Shown in pieces: positions 27,137-36,805 of a stretch of DNA of 64,000 nucleotides. Location of the stretch: contig NZ_JACHTE010000007.1 of NCBI RefSeq assembly GCF_014145395.1, positions 1-64,000 on the forward strand. The letters are read 5' to 3'. Under the pieces are notes generated by a model that made no database searches, was not told the DNA's origin, and saw nothing but the letters and a program-made list of their open reading frames with translations. The position numbers were made by a program, and so were the translations under genes. The first letter of the stretch is position 1. The number at the start of each line of letters is the position of its first letter. The DNA comes from Marilutibacter penaei (GTDB lineage: Bacteria > Pseudomonadota > Gammaproteobacteria > Xanthomonadales > Xanthomonadaceae).

Positions 27137-29140
27137 ATGTTCGAGAAGATCCTGATCGCGAACCGAGGCGAGATCGCCTGCCGGGTCATCCGGACCTGCC
27201 GCGCCCTCGGCATCCGGACGGTGGCCGTCTACTCCGAAGCCGACGCGGATGCGCAGCATGTGCGCCAGGCGGACGAGGCGTACTGTATCGGCGGTCCGCG
27301 ACCGGCCGACAGCTACCTGCGCGGCGACGCGATCCTCGAGGTGGCGCGCCGCGCCGGTGCCCAGGCCATCCATCCCGGCTACGGCTTCCTCAGCGAGAAC
27401 GCCGACTTCGCCGAGGCGGTGGAGGCCGCCGGCGTCGTCTTCATCGGGCCGAAAGCCGCTTCGATGCGCCGGATGGGCAGCAAGGCCGGCGCCAAGGAAC
27501 TCATGCAGGCCGCGGGCGTCCCGGTGGTGCCGGGCTACACCGGCGAAGACCAGACGCCGTCCGTGCTGCAGGCCGAGGCGGACCGCATCGGTTACCCGCT
27601 GATGATCAAGGCGGCGCACGGTGGTGGCGGCAAGGGCATGCGGATCGTCCGCGAGGCCGGCGAGTTCATCGCCCACCTGGAAAGCTGCCAACGTGAGGCG
27701 GCCAGCGCGTTCGGCCGGGACCGGGTGCTGCTCGAACGCTATGTCGAGAAGCCGCGTCACATCGAGATCCAGGTGTTCGGGGACGCGCACGGCGGTGCCA
27801 TGCACCTCAACGAACGCGAATGCTCGGCCCAGCGCCGTTACCAGAAGGTCCTGGAGGAGTCGCCCTCGCCGTTCATGACCCCGGCGCTGCGTCGGGAGAT
27901 GGGCGAGGCGGCCGTGCTCGCCGCGCGTGCGATCGACTACGTCAACGCCGGCACCGTCGAGTTCATCGTCGGGCAGGACGGCCGGTTCTATTTCATGGAG
28001 ATCAATACACGCCTGCAGGTGGAGCATCCGGTCACCGAGCAGGTCACCGGGCTGGACCTCGTCGAGTGGCAGTTGCGGATTGCCGCGGGCGAGGCGCTGC
28101 CGCTGGCCCAGGACGCGGTCCGCCAGCATGGCCATGCCATCGAGGTGCGCCTCTACGCCGAGGATCCGGAAGCGGGCTTCCTGCCCGGTTCGGGCCCGCT
28201 GCGCCGGCTGCGCCTTCCGCCACCGGGCCCGCACGTCCGCATCGATGCCGGCGTGGTGGAGGGCGACACGGTCACCATCCACTACGACCCGATGATCGCC
28301 AAGCTGATCGTCTGGGACGAGGATCGCCCGCGAGCCCTGGCGCGCCTGCGCACGGCGCTGGCCGGCTGCGCGATCGAGGGACCGAAGTCGAACATCGCCT
28401 TCCTGGAGCGGCTGGTGCGGCACCCGGCGGTCGTCGAGGGCACCATCGATACCGGCTATCTCGACCGGCACCCCGAAGCATTCATGCCGGCCGAAGACGC
28501 GCCTGACCCCGACCTGCTGGTCGCCGCAGTGGTCGCCCGCCTGCTGGCCGGGGAGCGGGACAGCCTGCGGTTGGCCGGCACGTCGGGGGATCCGTGCTCG
28601 CCCTGGGCCATCGCCGATGGCTGGCGCCTTGGACATGGCGGTCGCCGGAGCCTGGCGATGCGGCTCGGCGACCGGCGACTGGTATTCCACGCGCGTGGCA
28701 GCGAGGGGCGATACCACGTGGAACACGACGGTACGGCTTGGGACGTGGCTGGCGCACGGTGGTTGGCCGATGGCCCGCTTGCTTTGCGTATCAACGATCG
28801 GGGCCTACGCGTGTCGGTGCATGTCGATGACGGCATGTGGGTCGTACATGACGGCCGCACGCGCCTGCGCCTGCAACCCGTCGCCTTGTACGAGCGCGAA
28901 GGCACCGGGGAAGGTGCCGCGGCCGACAGCGTGCTGGCGCCGATGCCCGGACGCGTGGTGGTGGTCAAGGCGGACGCAGGCGATACCGTGGAGGCGGGCC
29001 AGGAAGTGATGGTGATCGAAGCGATGAAGATGGAGTTGAGCCTGAAGGCGCCACGGGCCGGCACGATTGCCCGTATCGGTGCCGCGGCCGGCGACTTCGT
29101 CGAGGCGGATGCCGTGCTGATCGCCCTGGAGCCGGCATGA
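27137..29140 (+). CDS. liuD: 3-methylcrotonyl-CoA carboxylase biotin-carboxylase (alpha) subunit
   Basis: The 667-residue protein carboxylates its own biotin and passes the group to LiuB. In order it has an N-terminal biotin carboxylase domain (KILIANRGEIACRVIR; ATP-grasp AAHGGGGKGMRIV; METNTRLQ-like EINTRLQVEHPVTE), a BT-type middle domain, and a C-terminal biotinyl domain. The EAMKM motif has the biotinylated Lys at about residue 631. A GAGAGAAAGGA ribosome-binding site precedes the ATG. Its last codons overlap the next gene by ATGA. Confidence 0.93.
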   Translation: MFEKILIANRGEIACRVIRTCRALGIRTVAVYSEADADAQHVRQADEAYCIGGPRPADSYLRGDAILEVARRAGAQAIHPGYGFLSENADFAEAVEAAGVVFIGPKAASMRRMGSKAGAKELMQAAGVPVVPGYTGEDQTPSVLQAEADRIGYPLMIKAAHGGGGKGMRIVREAGEFIAHLESCQREAASAFGRDRVLLERYVEKPRHIEIQVFGDAHGGAMHLNERECSAQRRYQKVLEESPSPFMTPALRREMGEAAVLAARAIDYVNAGTVEFIVGQDGRFYFMEINTRLQVEHPVTEQVTGLDLVEWQLRIAAGEALPLAQDAVRQHGHAIEVRLYAEDPEAGFLPGSGPLRRLRLPPPGPHVRIDAGVVEGDTVTIHYDPMIAKLIVWDEDRPRALARLRTALAGCAIEGPKSNIAFLERLVRHPAVVEGTIDTGYLDRHPEAFMPAEDAPDPDLLVAAVVARLLAGERDSLRLAGTSGDPCSPWAIADGWRLGHGGRRSLAMRLGDRRLVFHARGSEGRYHVEHDGTAWDVAGARWLADGPLALRINDRGLRVSVHVDDGMWVVHDGRTRLRLQPVALYEREGTGEGAAADSVLAPMPGRVVVVKADAGDTVEAGQEVMVIEAMKMELSLKAPRAGTIARIGAAAGDFVEADAVLIALEPA

Positions 29141-29802
29141 GCTTCCGCGTCGCTGCCCAGATGCCGTGGCGGGGCATCGCCCTGCTCGCCGCCCTGTTCG
29201 CCACCGCCTGCGCCCTCCCGACACCGCAGGATACGGCCGAGGTTGACGACGAATGCGACGACAACCCGATCGCCGCCGCGTTCCCTGACACCCCGGCCAT
29301 CGCCACCGAACCCCTGCTCTGGATGCAGTGCAGCGCCGTCGAGGTGTCGGCCCGCTACGGCCAGGAGGACCCGGATACCGGTGAGGGCGAGCATTGCACG
29401 ATCAGCATCCATGACACGGGCGCATCCCTGCCCGACGATATCCTCGGCATGGGCACGGATGAAATGGTCCTGCATGCGCGGGAGGGCATGCTGGCCTTTG
29501 CCCATTTCAACGTCGATGCCCTGGTGGAGTACCGTGCCTACACCCTCCAGGATCCCGTGTTGCTCCACGAATATGGTGGGCCCGATCACCTGCCGGTGGT
29601 GGGAAAAACCCGCACGGGCGACGACTATGGAATCACGGTCCCGCTCCGCGATGAAGAGCCCGCGCCGCAAGCCCTCATCTCGGTGATACGGGACCGTCAT
29701 GTACTCGAGATCGAATGCACGCATCCGGTCGCCAACCACGACGAGGCGCGGGATCTGTACGCGCCCTACCTCGGCGTGCTCAGTCTGGGGGCACTGCCAT
29801 GA
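29137..29802 (+). CDS. lipoprotein of unknown function inside the leucine operon
   Basis: The 221-residue protein starts with a signal peptide ending in LFATAC, so it is a predicted lipoprotein (Cys at about residue 25). The mature protein is acidic (AEVDDECDDNP), with four further cysteines and no recognised domain. It overlaps liuD upstream and liuE downstream by ATGA, so it is translated with catabolic enzymes although it must leave the cytoplasm. No function can be given. Presence in the operon may reflect only shared transcription. Confidence 0.7.
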   Translation: MSFRVAAQMPWRGIALLAALFATACALPTPQDTAEVDDECDDNPIAAAFPDTPAIATEPLLWMQCSAVEVSARYGQEDPDTGEGEHCTISIHDTGASLPDDILGMGTDEMVLHAREGMLAFAHFNVDALVEYRAYTLQDPVLLHEYGGPDHLPVVGKTRTGDDYGITVPLRDEEPAPQALISVIRDRHVLEIECTHPVANHDEARDLYAPYLGVLSLGALP

Positions 29803-30701
29803 CCCCGGATGTCCGCATCGTCGAGGTCGGCCCGCGCGACGGGCTGCAGAACGAAAGGGCGATGGTCGCGACGGCAGACAAGATCGAGCTGGTCGACCGG
29901 CTCTCCGCGACCGGGCTGCGCAGCATCGAGGCAACCAGTTTCGTCAGTCCAAAGTGGGTGCCCCAGCTGGCCGACGCGGCCGAGGTCTTCGCCGGCATCC
30001 GCCGCCGGGCGGAGGTGCGTTACCCCGTCCTCGTTCCCAACGAGAAGGGCTACGAGCGGGCGCGCGCGGTCGGCGTGGAGGAGATCGCGGTGTTCACCGC
30101 CGCGTCCGAGGCCTTCAACCAGCGGAACATCAACGCGTCGATCGATGCATCGCTGGAGCGCTTCGCGCCGGTGCTCGCCCGGGCACGAGAAGACGGCGTG
30201 AGCGTGCGGGGCTACGTGTCCACGGTGCTCGGCTGCCCCTACCAGGGCGAGGTCCCGCTCGCGGACGTGGTCCGCGTCGCCCGCGCCCTGCACGCCATGG
30301 GGTGTTACGAAGTGTCGCTGGGCGACACCATCGGCGTGGGTACGCCGGGCAAGGCACGCGCGATGCTGGAAGCCGTCGCGGCCGAGGTGCCGATGTCCGC
30401 GCTCGCCGTCCATTTCCACGACACCTGGGGCCAGGCCCTCGCCAATATCCTGGCCTGCCTGGAGGCCGGCGTCGCGGTGGTCGATGCGTCGGTCTCGGGA
30501 GCGGGCGGCTGCCCTTACGCGAAAGGCGCCAGCGGCAATGTCGCCAGCGAGGACGTGGTCTACATGCTGCATGGGCTGGGCGTTTCGACCGGCGTGGACC
30601 TGGACGCCCTGGCGGAGACCGGGCGCTGGCTGGCCGCCCGCCTGGGCCACGAGAACGGCAGCAAGGTGGGCCGAGCACTGGACGCCGGGACCTCGACATG
30701 A
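29799..30701 (+). CDS. liuE: hydroxymethylglutaryl-CoA lyase
   Basis: From the ATG at 29799 (MTPDVRIVEV) the 300-residue TIM-barrel enzyme splits HMG-CoA to acetyl-CoA and acetoacetate, the last leucine-specific step. VGPRDGLQNE near the N-terminus has the metal-binding Asp and the catalytic Arg. VHFHDTWGQ supplies the metal-binding His pair. SVSGAGGCPYAKGASGN is the family signature with the flexible-loop catalytic Cys. It overlaps the lipoprotein gene before it and the GGDEF-EAL gene after it by ATGA. Confidence 0.94.
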   Translation: MTPDVRIVEVGPRDGLQNERAMVATADKIELVDRLSATGLRSIEATSFVSPKWVPQLADAAEVFAGIRRRAEVRYPVLVPNEKGYERARAVGVEEIAVFTAASEAFNQRNINASIDASLERFAPVLARAREDGVSVRGYVSTVLGCPYQGEVPLADVVRVARALHAMGCYEVSLGDTIGVGTPGKARAMLEAVAAEVPMSALAVHFHDTWGQALANILACLEAGVAVVDASVSGAGGCPYAKGASGNVASEDVVYMLHGLGVSTGVDLDALAETGRWLAARLGHENGSKVGRALDAGTST

Positions 30702-33265
30702 ACCGCCGCCCGCCCGCATCGCTGCCGAGCGCGTTGCCGGGCGACGGCCCCACCACGGTCGATGCGCTTGACCTGTACCTGTCGCGCGATGACCTGCCTT
30801 CCGAAACGCGTGCCCTGCTCACCCGCGCCCGCGACGCGCTCCAGATCGCACTGGAAGAGGCAGCCGGCGCCCGGCAACGCTACGACGCCCTGTTCAACGC
30901 GGTACCGGACCCGGTCAGCATCATCGACCACGACGGGATCGTGCTGGACCTCAACAAGGCGGGTATCGCGGCGTATCGCCGCAGTCGCGGCGAGATCGTC
31001 GGCCGCCCGATCCATGTCCTCAACCCCGACCTGCCACGCGACCACATGGCGCCGGTGGTCGAAGCACTCGAACGCGGCGAGACCTACGTCATCGAGGTCT
31101 CGAACATGCGGGCCGACGGCACCCGTTTCCCGGTGGAAGTGCATTCGGCGGGCATGGAGTACGAAGGTCGCCCCGCCCTGGTGGCGGTGGCGCGCGACCT
31201 CAGCGGCCGCCGCGATGCCGAACTGCGCTATCGCGAACTGGTCGAGGCCCTGGACCAGGGCATCCTGGTCCAGGACGCCGGGGGCCACTACCTGTTCGCC
31301 AATGCCGCGGCGCTGCGGATCTTCGGCATCGGGAAGGGCCGTCCGCTCGAGGAAGAACTGCAGCCGCAACACTGGCGGATCATCGACGAGCACGGTCGCG
31401 AGATCTCCGCCAGCCAGTTGCCGGCGCAACGCGCCCTGCAATGGGGCCGAACCATCGAAAGCACCCTGCTGGGTTTCTACCACCGGGAGCGCCGCCATCT
31501 GTCGTGGCTGTCCGTGACCTCGGTGCCGCACTATCCGGCGGGTGGCGACCGTCCGCGACAGGTGCTGTCGCTGTTCACCGATGTCACCGCGCTCAAGCGC
31601 GACAGCGCCCTGTTCGACCGCGCGCAGTCCCTGGCGCAGATCGGCGGCTGGGAATGGGACACCGGCCTTGACCACCTCTACCTCACCGATGAAGCGCAGC
31701 GCATCCTGGGGTGCCAGCCTGCCCCGGCCACCATGGACGGGCTGCTGGACTGCCTGCGGGACGCCGACCGCCGCCAGCTCCAGGACGCGATCGCGCGAGC
31801 GCTCTCGACCGGCTACGGCATCGACCTCGAACTCGAAGGCGTACGCGGCAGCGGCAAGTCGTTCTGGGTCCGCGTGATCGGCGAAGCCATCATCGGATCC
31901 GCCCACAGCGCGCGCCTGACCGGCACCCTGCAGGACGTCACCGATCGCAAGCATTCGGAGGAGTCGCTGCGACAGCAGGCCCGGACCGACCCGCTCACCG
32001 GCCTGCTCAACCGCGATGCCATCCTGCAGGAACTCGACACCTGGCTGCAGGAGGATGCCGAGCATGCACGCATCGCCGTGCTTTACATTGACCTGGACCG
32101 CTTCAAGGTGGTCAACGACGTGCTGGGCCACGCCGCGGGCGACCGCCTGCTGGCCGCCGCCGCGCGTCGCATCGAGAACGTGGTGGACATCGAGGGCCTG
32201 CTCGCGCGTTTCGGCGGCGACGAGTTCCTGGTGGTCTGCATGGTGCACGACGACGACACCCGCCCCGAGCGTCTCGCCGATGCCATCCTGGCGGCCTTCG
32301 GCACCACGTTCCGCGTCGACGGAGAGGACTTCAGCATCACCGCCAGCATCGGCATCGCCCGAGCGCCCCAGGACGGCATGGGCTCGCCCCAGCTCATCCA
32401 GAGCGCCGACGTGGCGATGTACGACAGCAAGCGTCGCGGGCGAAACGGACGGCAGGCGTACACGCCGGAGCTGGCGGAGCAGCAGTTGCAGCGCCTGCAG
32501 CTGGAAACCCACCTGCGCCGCGCGGTTCGCAACGACGAGTTCCACCTCGTCTACCAGCCGCAGGTGATCCTCGCGGACGGCAGCCTCGCGGGGGCGGAGG
32601 CCCTGATCCGCTGGCGCAACCGTTCACTCGGCGAGATGCGTCCGGACCGCTTCATCGATCATGCCGAGACCACCGGGGACATCGTGGGCATCGGTCGCTG
32701 GGTCCTGAAGGAGGCGTGCCGGCAACTGCGCAACTGGCGCCAGCAAGGGATGGCGATCGAACGCATCGCCGTCAACGTGTCCTACCGCCAGTTCCTGAGC
32801 GAAGACCTGATCCTCAGCGTGCGCGAAGCACTGGGGGAGACCGGGCTGGAAGGCCGCATGCTGGAGCTGGAGTTCACCGAACGCGTGCTGATCGAGGACG
32901 ACACCGACACCCAGCGGGCGTTCCGGGAGCTGCGCGACATGGGTGTCGCCCTGTCCATCGACGATTTTGGCGAGGGTTACAGCGCCCTGAACTACCTGCG
33001 CCGGCTGCCGATCACCGGGCTCAAGCTGAGCCAGTTGTTCGTGCAGGGCATCCCCGGGAACGAATCCGATGTCGCCGTGTGCCAGGCCGTCACCGGAATC
33101 GCCAACAGCCTGGGCCTGGGGGTCGTCGCCGAAGGCATCGAGCACGAGACCCAGCGCGACTATCTGGTGTCCATGGGGATCACGACCGGCCAGGGCTTCC
33201 TGTACGCACCCGGCCTGCTGCCGACCGAACTCCTCCAGCGGTATCCCGGCAGCCTGCGCCGCTGA
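30698..33265 (+). CDS. PAS-PAS-GGDEF-EAL bifunctional cyclic-di-GMP protein
   Basis: The start at 30698 overlaps the liuE stop by ATGA, giving 855 residues. There is no membrane segment. Residues about 60-165 and 170-295 are PAS domains (YDALFNAVPDPVSIIDHDGI; LVEALDQGILVQDAGGHYLF), and a third PAS-like region reaches about 425. The GGDEF domain keeps RFGGDEFLVV and DPLTGLLNRDA, so it looks catalytically intact. No RxxD inhibitory site precedes it. The EAL domain keeps EALIRW, LEFTERVL and IDDFGEGYSALNYL, but the usual KxDxxFV reads KLSQLFVQG, with Ser in place of the conserved Asp. The net direction of c-di-GMP change cannot be predicted. Confidence 0.88.
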   Translation: MNRRPPASLPSALPGDGPTTVDALDLYLSRDDLPSETRALLTRARDALQIALEEAAGARQRYDALFNAVPDPVSIIDHDGIVLDLNKAGIAAYRRSRGEIVGRPIHVLNPDLPRDHMAPVVEALERGETYVIEVSNMRADGTRFPVEVHSAGMEYEGRPALVAVARDLSGRRDAELRYRELVEALDQGILVQDAGGHYLFANAAALRIFGIGKGRPLEEELQPQHWRIIDEHGREISASQLPAQRALQWGRTIESTLLGFYHRERRHLSWLSVTSVPHYPAGGDRPRQVLSLFTDVTALKRDSALFDRAQSLAQIGGWEWDTGLDHLYLTDEAQRILGCQPAPATMDGLLDCLRDADRRQLQDAIARALSTGYGIDLELEGVRGSGKSFWVRVIGEAIIGSAHSARLTGTLQDVTDRKHSEESLRQQARTDPLTGLLNRDAILQELDTWLQEDAEHARIAVLYIDLDRFKVVNDVLGHAAGDRLLAAAARRIENVVDIEGLLARFGGDEFLVVCMVHDDDTRPERLADAILAAFGTTFRVDGEDFSITASIGIARAPQDGMGSPQLIQSADVAMYDSKRRGRNGRQAYTPELAEQQLQRLQLETHLRRAVRNDEFHLVYQPQVILADGSLAGAEALIRWRNRSLGEMRPDRFIDHAETTGDIVGIGRWVLKEACRQLRNWRQQGMAIERIAVNVSYRQFLSEDLILSVREALGETGLEGRMLELEFTERVLIEDDTDTQRAFRELRDMGVALSIDDFGEGYSALNYLRRLPITGLKLSQLFVQGIPGNESDVAVCQAVTGIANSLGLGVVAEGIEHETQRDYLVSMGITTGQGFLYAPGLLPTELLQRYPGSLRR

Positions 33266-33298
33266 GTACGCTTCCAGGGCCGCCTTGGGAGGCCCGGC

Positions 33299-34408
33299 TC
33301 AGCGCCAGCGCCCGGTTCCCACCCGCCGGAGCAGCCCGGCGCCTGCATCCACGGCGCCGTCGCAGGCGCGCATGAACTGGCCCGTGTACCGACGCTCGAC
33401 CCCGGCGTGCACCAGCCACGAGGCGAACAGCACGAGCGCAAGGGTCCCCCAGAACACGAGGTGCGGGTCCAGCGCAGGATGCGCCAGGTTGAAGATCATG
33501 TACCCGATGTTCTGGTGCAGCAGGTAGAGCGGATAGGTGAGTGCGCCGGCGAGCAGCCAGCGCCGCCGCAGCAGTGGACCGGTCCAGCGCAAAGCGACCA
33601 TGCCCATCGCGACGAAGTAGGACACGATGATCGCGACGACGGTACCGCGGCTCATGCGGGTGTCGTATCGCTGCTCGAACAGCGGCAAGCCCCCGAGCGC
33701 GTCCCGCAGGGCCAGGCCCAGGCACGCCGCAAGCATGCCGCAGCGAACCCCATTGGCGCCCGACGACCAGACCAGGTAGAACACCGCGCCGGCGATGAAA
33801 TACGGTGCATAGTCGGTGATCAGCAGGAACCGCAGGACCGGGTTCGGGACGATGGCGAGCGCCACCGTGGCGGCCAGCCAGGCGAGCAACAGGGCCTGCG
33901 CGCGGCTGATCAGGCCGAGCATGAGCACGGCGGACACCATGGCGTAGAACTGGATCTCGACGAAAAGCGACCAGTACACGCCATCGATGGAAGCGACCCG
34001 CACGAACCCGTTCAACATCGTCATGTTGACCAGGTACTGCATGAACGTGGCGGAGAAACGCGGCCCGCCGATCAACAGGATCGCCAGGAAGGTCAGCGAA
34101 CAGCAGACCCAGAAGGCCGGGTACAGACGGGCGATCCGCGATACCACGAACTTGCGGAGGCTGCCATTGGCCGCCGTCATCAGGATGACGAAGCCGCTGA
34201 TCATGAAGAACAGCTCGACCCCCATGAAGCCGTACTTGGCGACCGACTCCAGCAGCGGATACGCCATCGTGGTCCGGTCGCCCCCGGCAAAGCCCCGGAA
34301 GGCGTAGTGGTAGAACACCACCGCCATCGCCGCCACGAAACGCAGCAGGTCGATCTCGTTGACCCGCTGCCCGCCACTGCACCGCCCACTCAGGCCCTCC
34401 TTTCCCAC
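33299..34408 (-). CDS. acyltransferase 3 family membrane protein
   Basis: A GTG at 34408 preceded by AGGAG is the best start (MGKEGLSGRC), giving 369 residues. The sequence has about ten hydrophobic segments. The N-terminal VNEIDLLRFVAAMAVVFYHY carries the conserved Arg and the catalytic-type His of the acyltransferase 3 (OafA/NodX) family. YWSLFVEIQFY is a second family motif. Such proteins O-acylate lipopolysaccharide, exopolysaccharide or peptidoglycan sugars at the membrane. The substrate is unknown. It stands alone, convergent with the c-di-GMP gene and divergent from the SDR gene. Confidence 0.85.
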   Translation of the reverse strand: MGKEGLSGRCSGGQRVNEIDLLRFVAAMAVVFYHYAFRGFAGGDRTTMAYPLLESVAKYGFMGVELFFMISGFVILMTAANGSLRKFVVSRIARLYPAFWVCCSLTFLAILLIGGPRFSATFMQYLVNMTMLNGFVRVASIDGVYWSLFVEIQFYAMVSAVLMLGLISRAQALLLAWLAATVALAIVPNPVLRFLLITDYAPYFIAGAVFYLVWSSGANGVRCGMLAACLGLALRDALGGLPLFEQRYDTRMSRGTVVAIIVSYFVAMGMVALRWTGPLLRRRWLLAGALTYPLYLLHQNIGYMIFNLAHPALDPHLVFWGTLALVLFASWLVHAGVERRYTGQFMRACDGAVDAGAGLLRRVGTGRWR

Positions 34409-34507
34409 GCATGCTCCTGGTCGCTGATCCGGGACGTTCCCCGATGGATGAACGCGACAAGCGGCTCGACCGGGCCACGCCGGGGTTCCCGCGGGGCGCC
34501 GGCGCCG

Positions 34508-34513
34508 TAAAAT
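34508..34513 (+). promoter_or_regulatory. possible -10 element (TAAAAT) before the SDR dehydrogenase
   Basis: TAAAAT lies 31 bases before the ATG. The same GTAAAATGGG string occurs before mtnB (39741-39750). No good -35 is visible at either place, so the match is suggestive only. Confidence 0.3.
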
Positions 34514-34544
34514 GGGCGGCCCAAACGCGCGGAGCGCCACCGAC

Positions 34545-35315
34545 ATGCAGCTTGCCTCTTCCCTCGCCCTCATCACCGGCGGTGTATCCGGTCTCGGCCT
34601 GGCGGTGGCCAAGCACCTGGTCGCCCAGGGCGCCAAGGTGGCCCTGTTCGACGTCAACGACGAAAAAGGCGCTGCCGCCGTGGCCACCCTGGGCGAGGCC
34701 AACGCGCGCTATTTCCGGACCGATGTCACCTCCGAGGCGGACGTCAGCGACCAGGTGCAGGCGGCACGCGAGTTCCTCGGCGGGCTGAACACGGTGGTGA
34801 ACTGCGCCGGCATCCTCGGCGCCGGCCGGGTGCTCGGCCGCGAGGCGCCGATGCCGCTGGCGAACTTCCAGTCCACCGTCATGGTCAATCTGGTCGGCAG
34901 TTTCAACGTCGCCAAGGCCGCCGCGAACCTGATGCAGCACAACGACGCCCGAGACGATGGCGAGCGCGGCGTGATCGTGAACACCGCATCGGTCGCGGCC
35001 TACGAGGGCCAGATCGGCCAGGCCGCCTACTCGGCGTCCAAGGGCGGCGTGGTCGGCATGACCCTGCCGATGGCACGTGAACTCGCCCGCTTCGGCATCC
35101 GCGTGATGACCGTGGCACCCGGCGTGTTCTGGACCCCCATGGTCGACGGCATGCCCGAGAGCGTGCAGGAATCGCTGGCGGCGTCGATTCCGTTCCCGTC
35201 CCGCCTCGGCCAGCCGGAGGAGTTCGCCGACCTCGTCGCCTACATCCTCGGCAACACCTATCTCAACGGCGAAACCATCCGCCTGGATGGCGCGACCCGC
35301 CTCGCGCCGAAGTAA
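34545..35315 (+). CDS. SDR-family 3-hydroxyacyl-CoA dehydrogenase (type II / HSD10-like)
   Basis: The 256-residue short-chain dehydrogenase has the cofactor motif [14 protein letters not shown] near the N-terminus, NCAGILGAG, and the catalytic Ser-Tyr-Lys within [14 protein letters not shown] and YSASKGG. Asp in LFDVND after the second strand favours [18 protein letters not shown] and the [14 protein letters not shown] end are typical of 3-hydroxyacyl-CoA or 3-hydroxy-2-methylbutyryl-CoA dehydrogenases (HSD17B10 type). These act in isoleucine and fatty-acid oxidation. The start at 34545 is preferred over an in-frame ATG 33 bases earlier because it matches the family N-terminus. Confidence 0.85.
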   Translation: MQLASSLALITGGVSGLGLAVAKHLVAQGAKVALFDVNDEKGAAAVATLGEANARYFRTDVTSEADVSDQVQAAREFLGGLNTVVNCAGILGAGRVLGREAPMPLANFQSTVMVNLVGSFNVAKAAANLMQHNDARDDGERGVIVNTASVAAYEGQIGQAAYSASKGGVVGMTLPMARELARFGIRVMTVAPGVFWTPMVDGMPESVQESLAASIPFPSRLGQPEEFADLVAYILGNTYLNGETIRLDGATRLAPK

Positions 35316-35383
35316 GCCCCCATCCCGACCCACCCGCCCCTGCCCTCCCCCGAACAGGGCGAGGGCGCCAGCAAGAGCGTCCC

Positions 35384-35950
35384 ATGAAGGCATCCGACAT
35401 CAAGAAGGGCAACGTCGTCGAGCACAACAACGGCGTCTACCAGATCCGTGACATCGAGCGCAGCTCGCCCCAGGGCCGGGGCGGCAACGTGCGCTTCCGC
35501 TTCACCATGTACAGCGTCCCGGGCGGCATCAAGACCGATGCGAGCTTCGACGCCGACGACGACCTGCGCGACGTGGAGCTGAGCCGTCGCCAGTCGACCT
35601 TTTCGTACATGGACGGCGACGACTTCGTGTTCCTCGACGATGAGGACTACACGCCCTATACGCTGCCGCCCGCGGCGCTGGGCGATGCGGCCGGCTACAT
35701 CGTGCCGGACCTCTCGGGCTGCTACGTGCAGTTGATCGAGGACCAGCCGGTCGCGCTGCAGCTGCCGCAGACGGTCGCGCTGGAAGTCACCGAGACGCCC
35801 CCGGAACTCAAGGGCGGCACCGCCACCAAGCGCCCCAAGCCGGCAACGCTCTCGACGGGCATCGAGATCATGGTCCCCGAGTACATCACCACCGGCGAAC
35901 GCGTGCTGGTGAACACCACCACGGGCGAGTTCTCGGGTCGCGCCGACTGA
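35384..35950 (+). CDS. yeiP: elongation factor P-like protein EfpL (YeiP)
   Basis: The 188-residue, three-domain EF-P paralogue relieves ribosome stalling at proline-rich and related motifs. The N-terminal KOW domain ([19 protein letters not shown]) ends in the loop SSPQGRGG. The tip bears Arg instead of the lysine that is modified in EF-P, as in EfpL. Two OB domains follow, and the C-terminal [26 protein letters not shown] is the EF-P signature region. No modification gene is adjacent, consistent with function without modification. Confidence 0.92.
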   Translation: MKASDIKKGNVVEHNNGVYQIRDIERSSPQGRGGNVRFRFTMYSVPGGIKTDASFDADDDLRDVELSRRQSTFSYMDGDDFVFLDDEDYTPYTLPPAALGDAAGYIVPDLSGCYVQLIEDQPVALQLPQTVALEVTETPPELKGGTATKRPKPATLSTGIEIMVPEYITTGERVLVNTTTGEFSGRAD

Positions 35951-36001
35951 CGCCGCGACGGCGGCCCGGAGCGATGCAGCGCATTGCCCGGGCCCTTGCG
36001 G

Positions 36002-36589
36002 TCATCCGGCAGGCCCGGCCGGGCCCGCCTGGCGTGCGAGCCACTTCCGCGCCATCCGTGCCATCGAGGCGTCCGTGGCCGCATCCGCGGCCAGCGCCGC
36101 GATATCGCACCATGCGAGGTCCAGCGACTCCTCGCTGACCACGAAGCGTTCGTCCTCGCCGGCCCGCACGACGTAGCGGACGTCATAGTGCCAGTGACCC
36201 GGGACGTCGCCACGCGCGGGGATCCAGTGGCGGTCGACGTCGAACGGGTCGGGCTCGACTTCGAGGTCCTGCAGTCCCGACTCTTCTTCGGCTTCGCGCA
36301 GCGCCACGCGCGCGAGCTCGACGTCGCCGTCGGCGTGGCCGCCCAGTTGCAGCCACCGTTCCAGCTTGCGGTGGTGGGTCAGCAGCACGCGCCGCCCGGT
36401 GCGATCGACCAGCCATGCCGATCCGGTGAAATGCCCGTCCAGTCGTGCCCGGACGAACGGATCCGCCGGATCGTCGAGCAGCGACATGAACAGGCCCGGA
36501 TCGGTTTCCTCCGGCCAACGGGCCGCATAACGGCTGAGCGCCCTCGCCAACGATTGGCGGCCGGAAGCGTCTTCGGGGCGGAACGTCAT
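36002..36589 (-). CDS. Nudix hydrolase
   Basis: The start at 36589 (MTFRPEDASG) gives 195 residues. The Nudix box reads GGHADGDVELARVALREAEEESGL. The REAEEESGL end is intact and would bind metal, but the first Glu of the canonical Gx5Ex7REUXEEXGU is displaced (Asp-Val-Glu). The C-terminal HWHYDVRYVVRAGEDE is typical of a Xanthomonadaceae subfamily of unknown substrate. It is convergent with yeiP, and divergent from nhaC across a 216-base gap in which I see no gene. Confidence 0.8.
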   Translation of the reverse strand: MTFRPEDASGRQSLARALSRYAARWPEETDPGLFMSLLDDPADPFVRARLDGHFTGSAWLVDRTGRRVLLTHHRKLERWLQLGGHADGDVELARVALREAEEESGLQDLEVEPDPFDVDRHWIPARGDVPGHWHYDVRYVVRAGEDERFVVSEESLDLAWCDIAALAADAATDASMARMARKWLARQAGPAGPAG

Positions 36590-36805
36590 TCGGGTCCACG
36601 AAAGGGGTCGAAGGTCGACGAGTATGCGCGATTCGCGCGTGCTGCACCCTCCCTTGCTCACGCTTTCTTCACTGGGGTATGGTGGCCCGCGCACGCCGCT
36701 GCACGCCCCCACGGGCCCTGCACCGGCATTTTTCGTTCTGGGGAACAGGATGCCGTACACACTGCTTGATCAGGGCCGCAATGCCCGCATCCCGACCCCG
36801 GGGGC

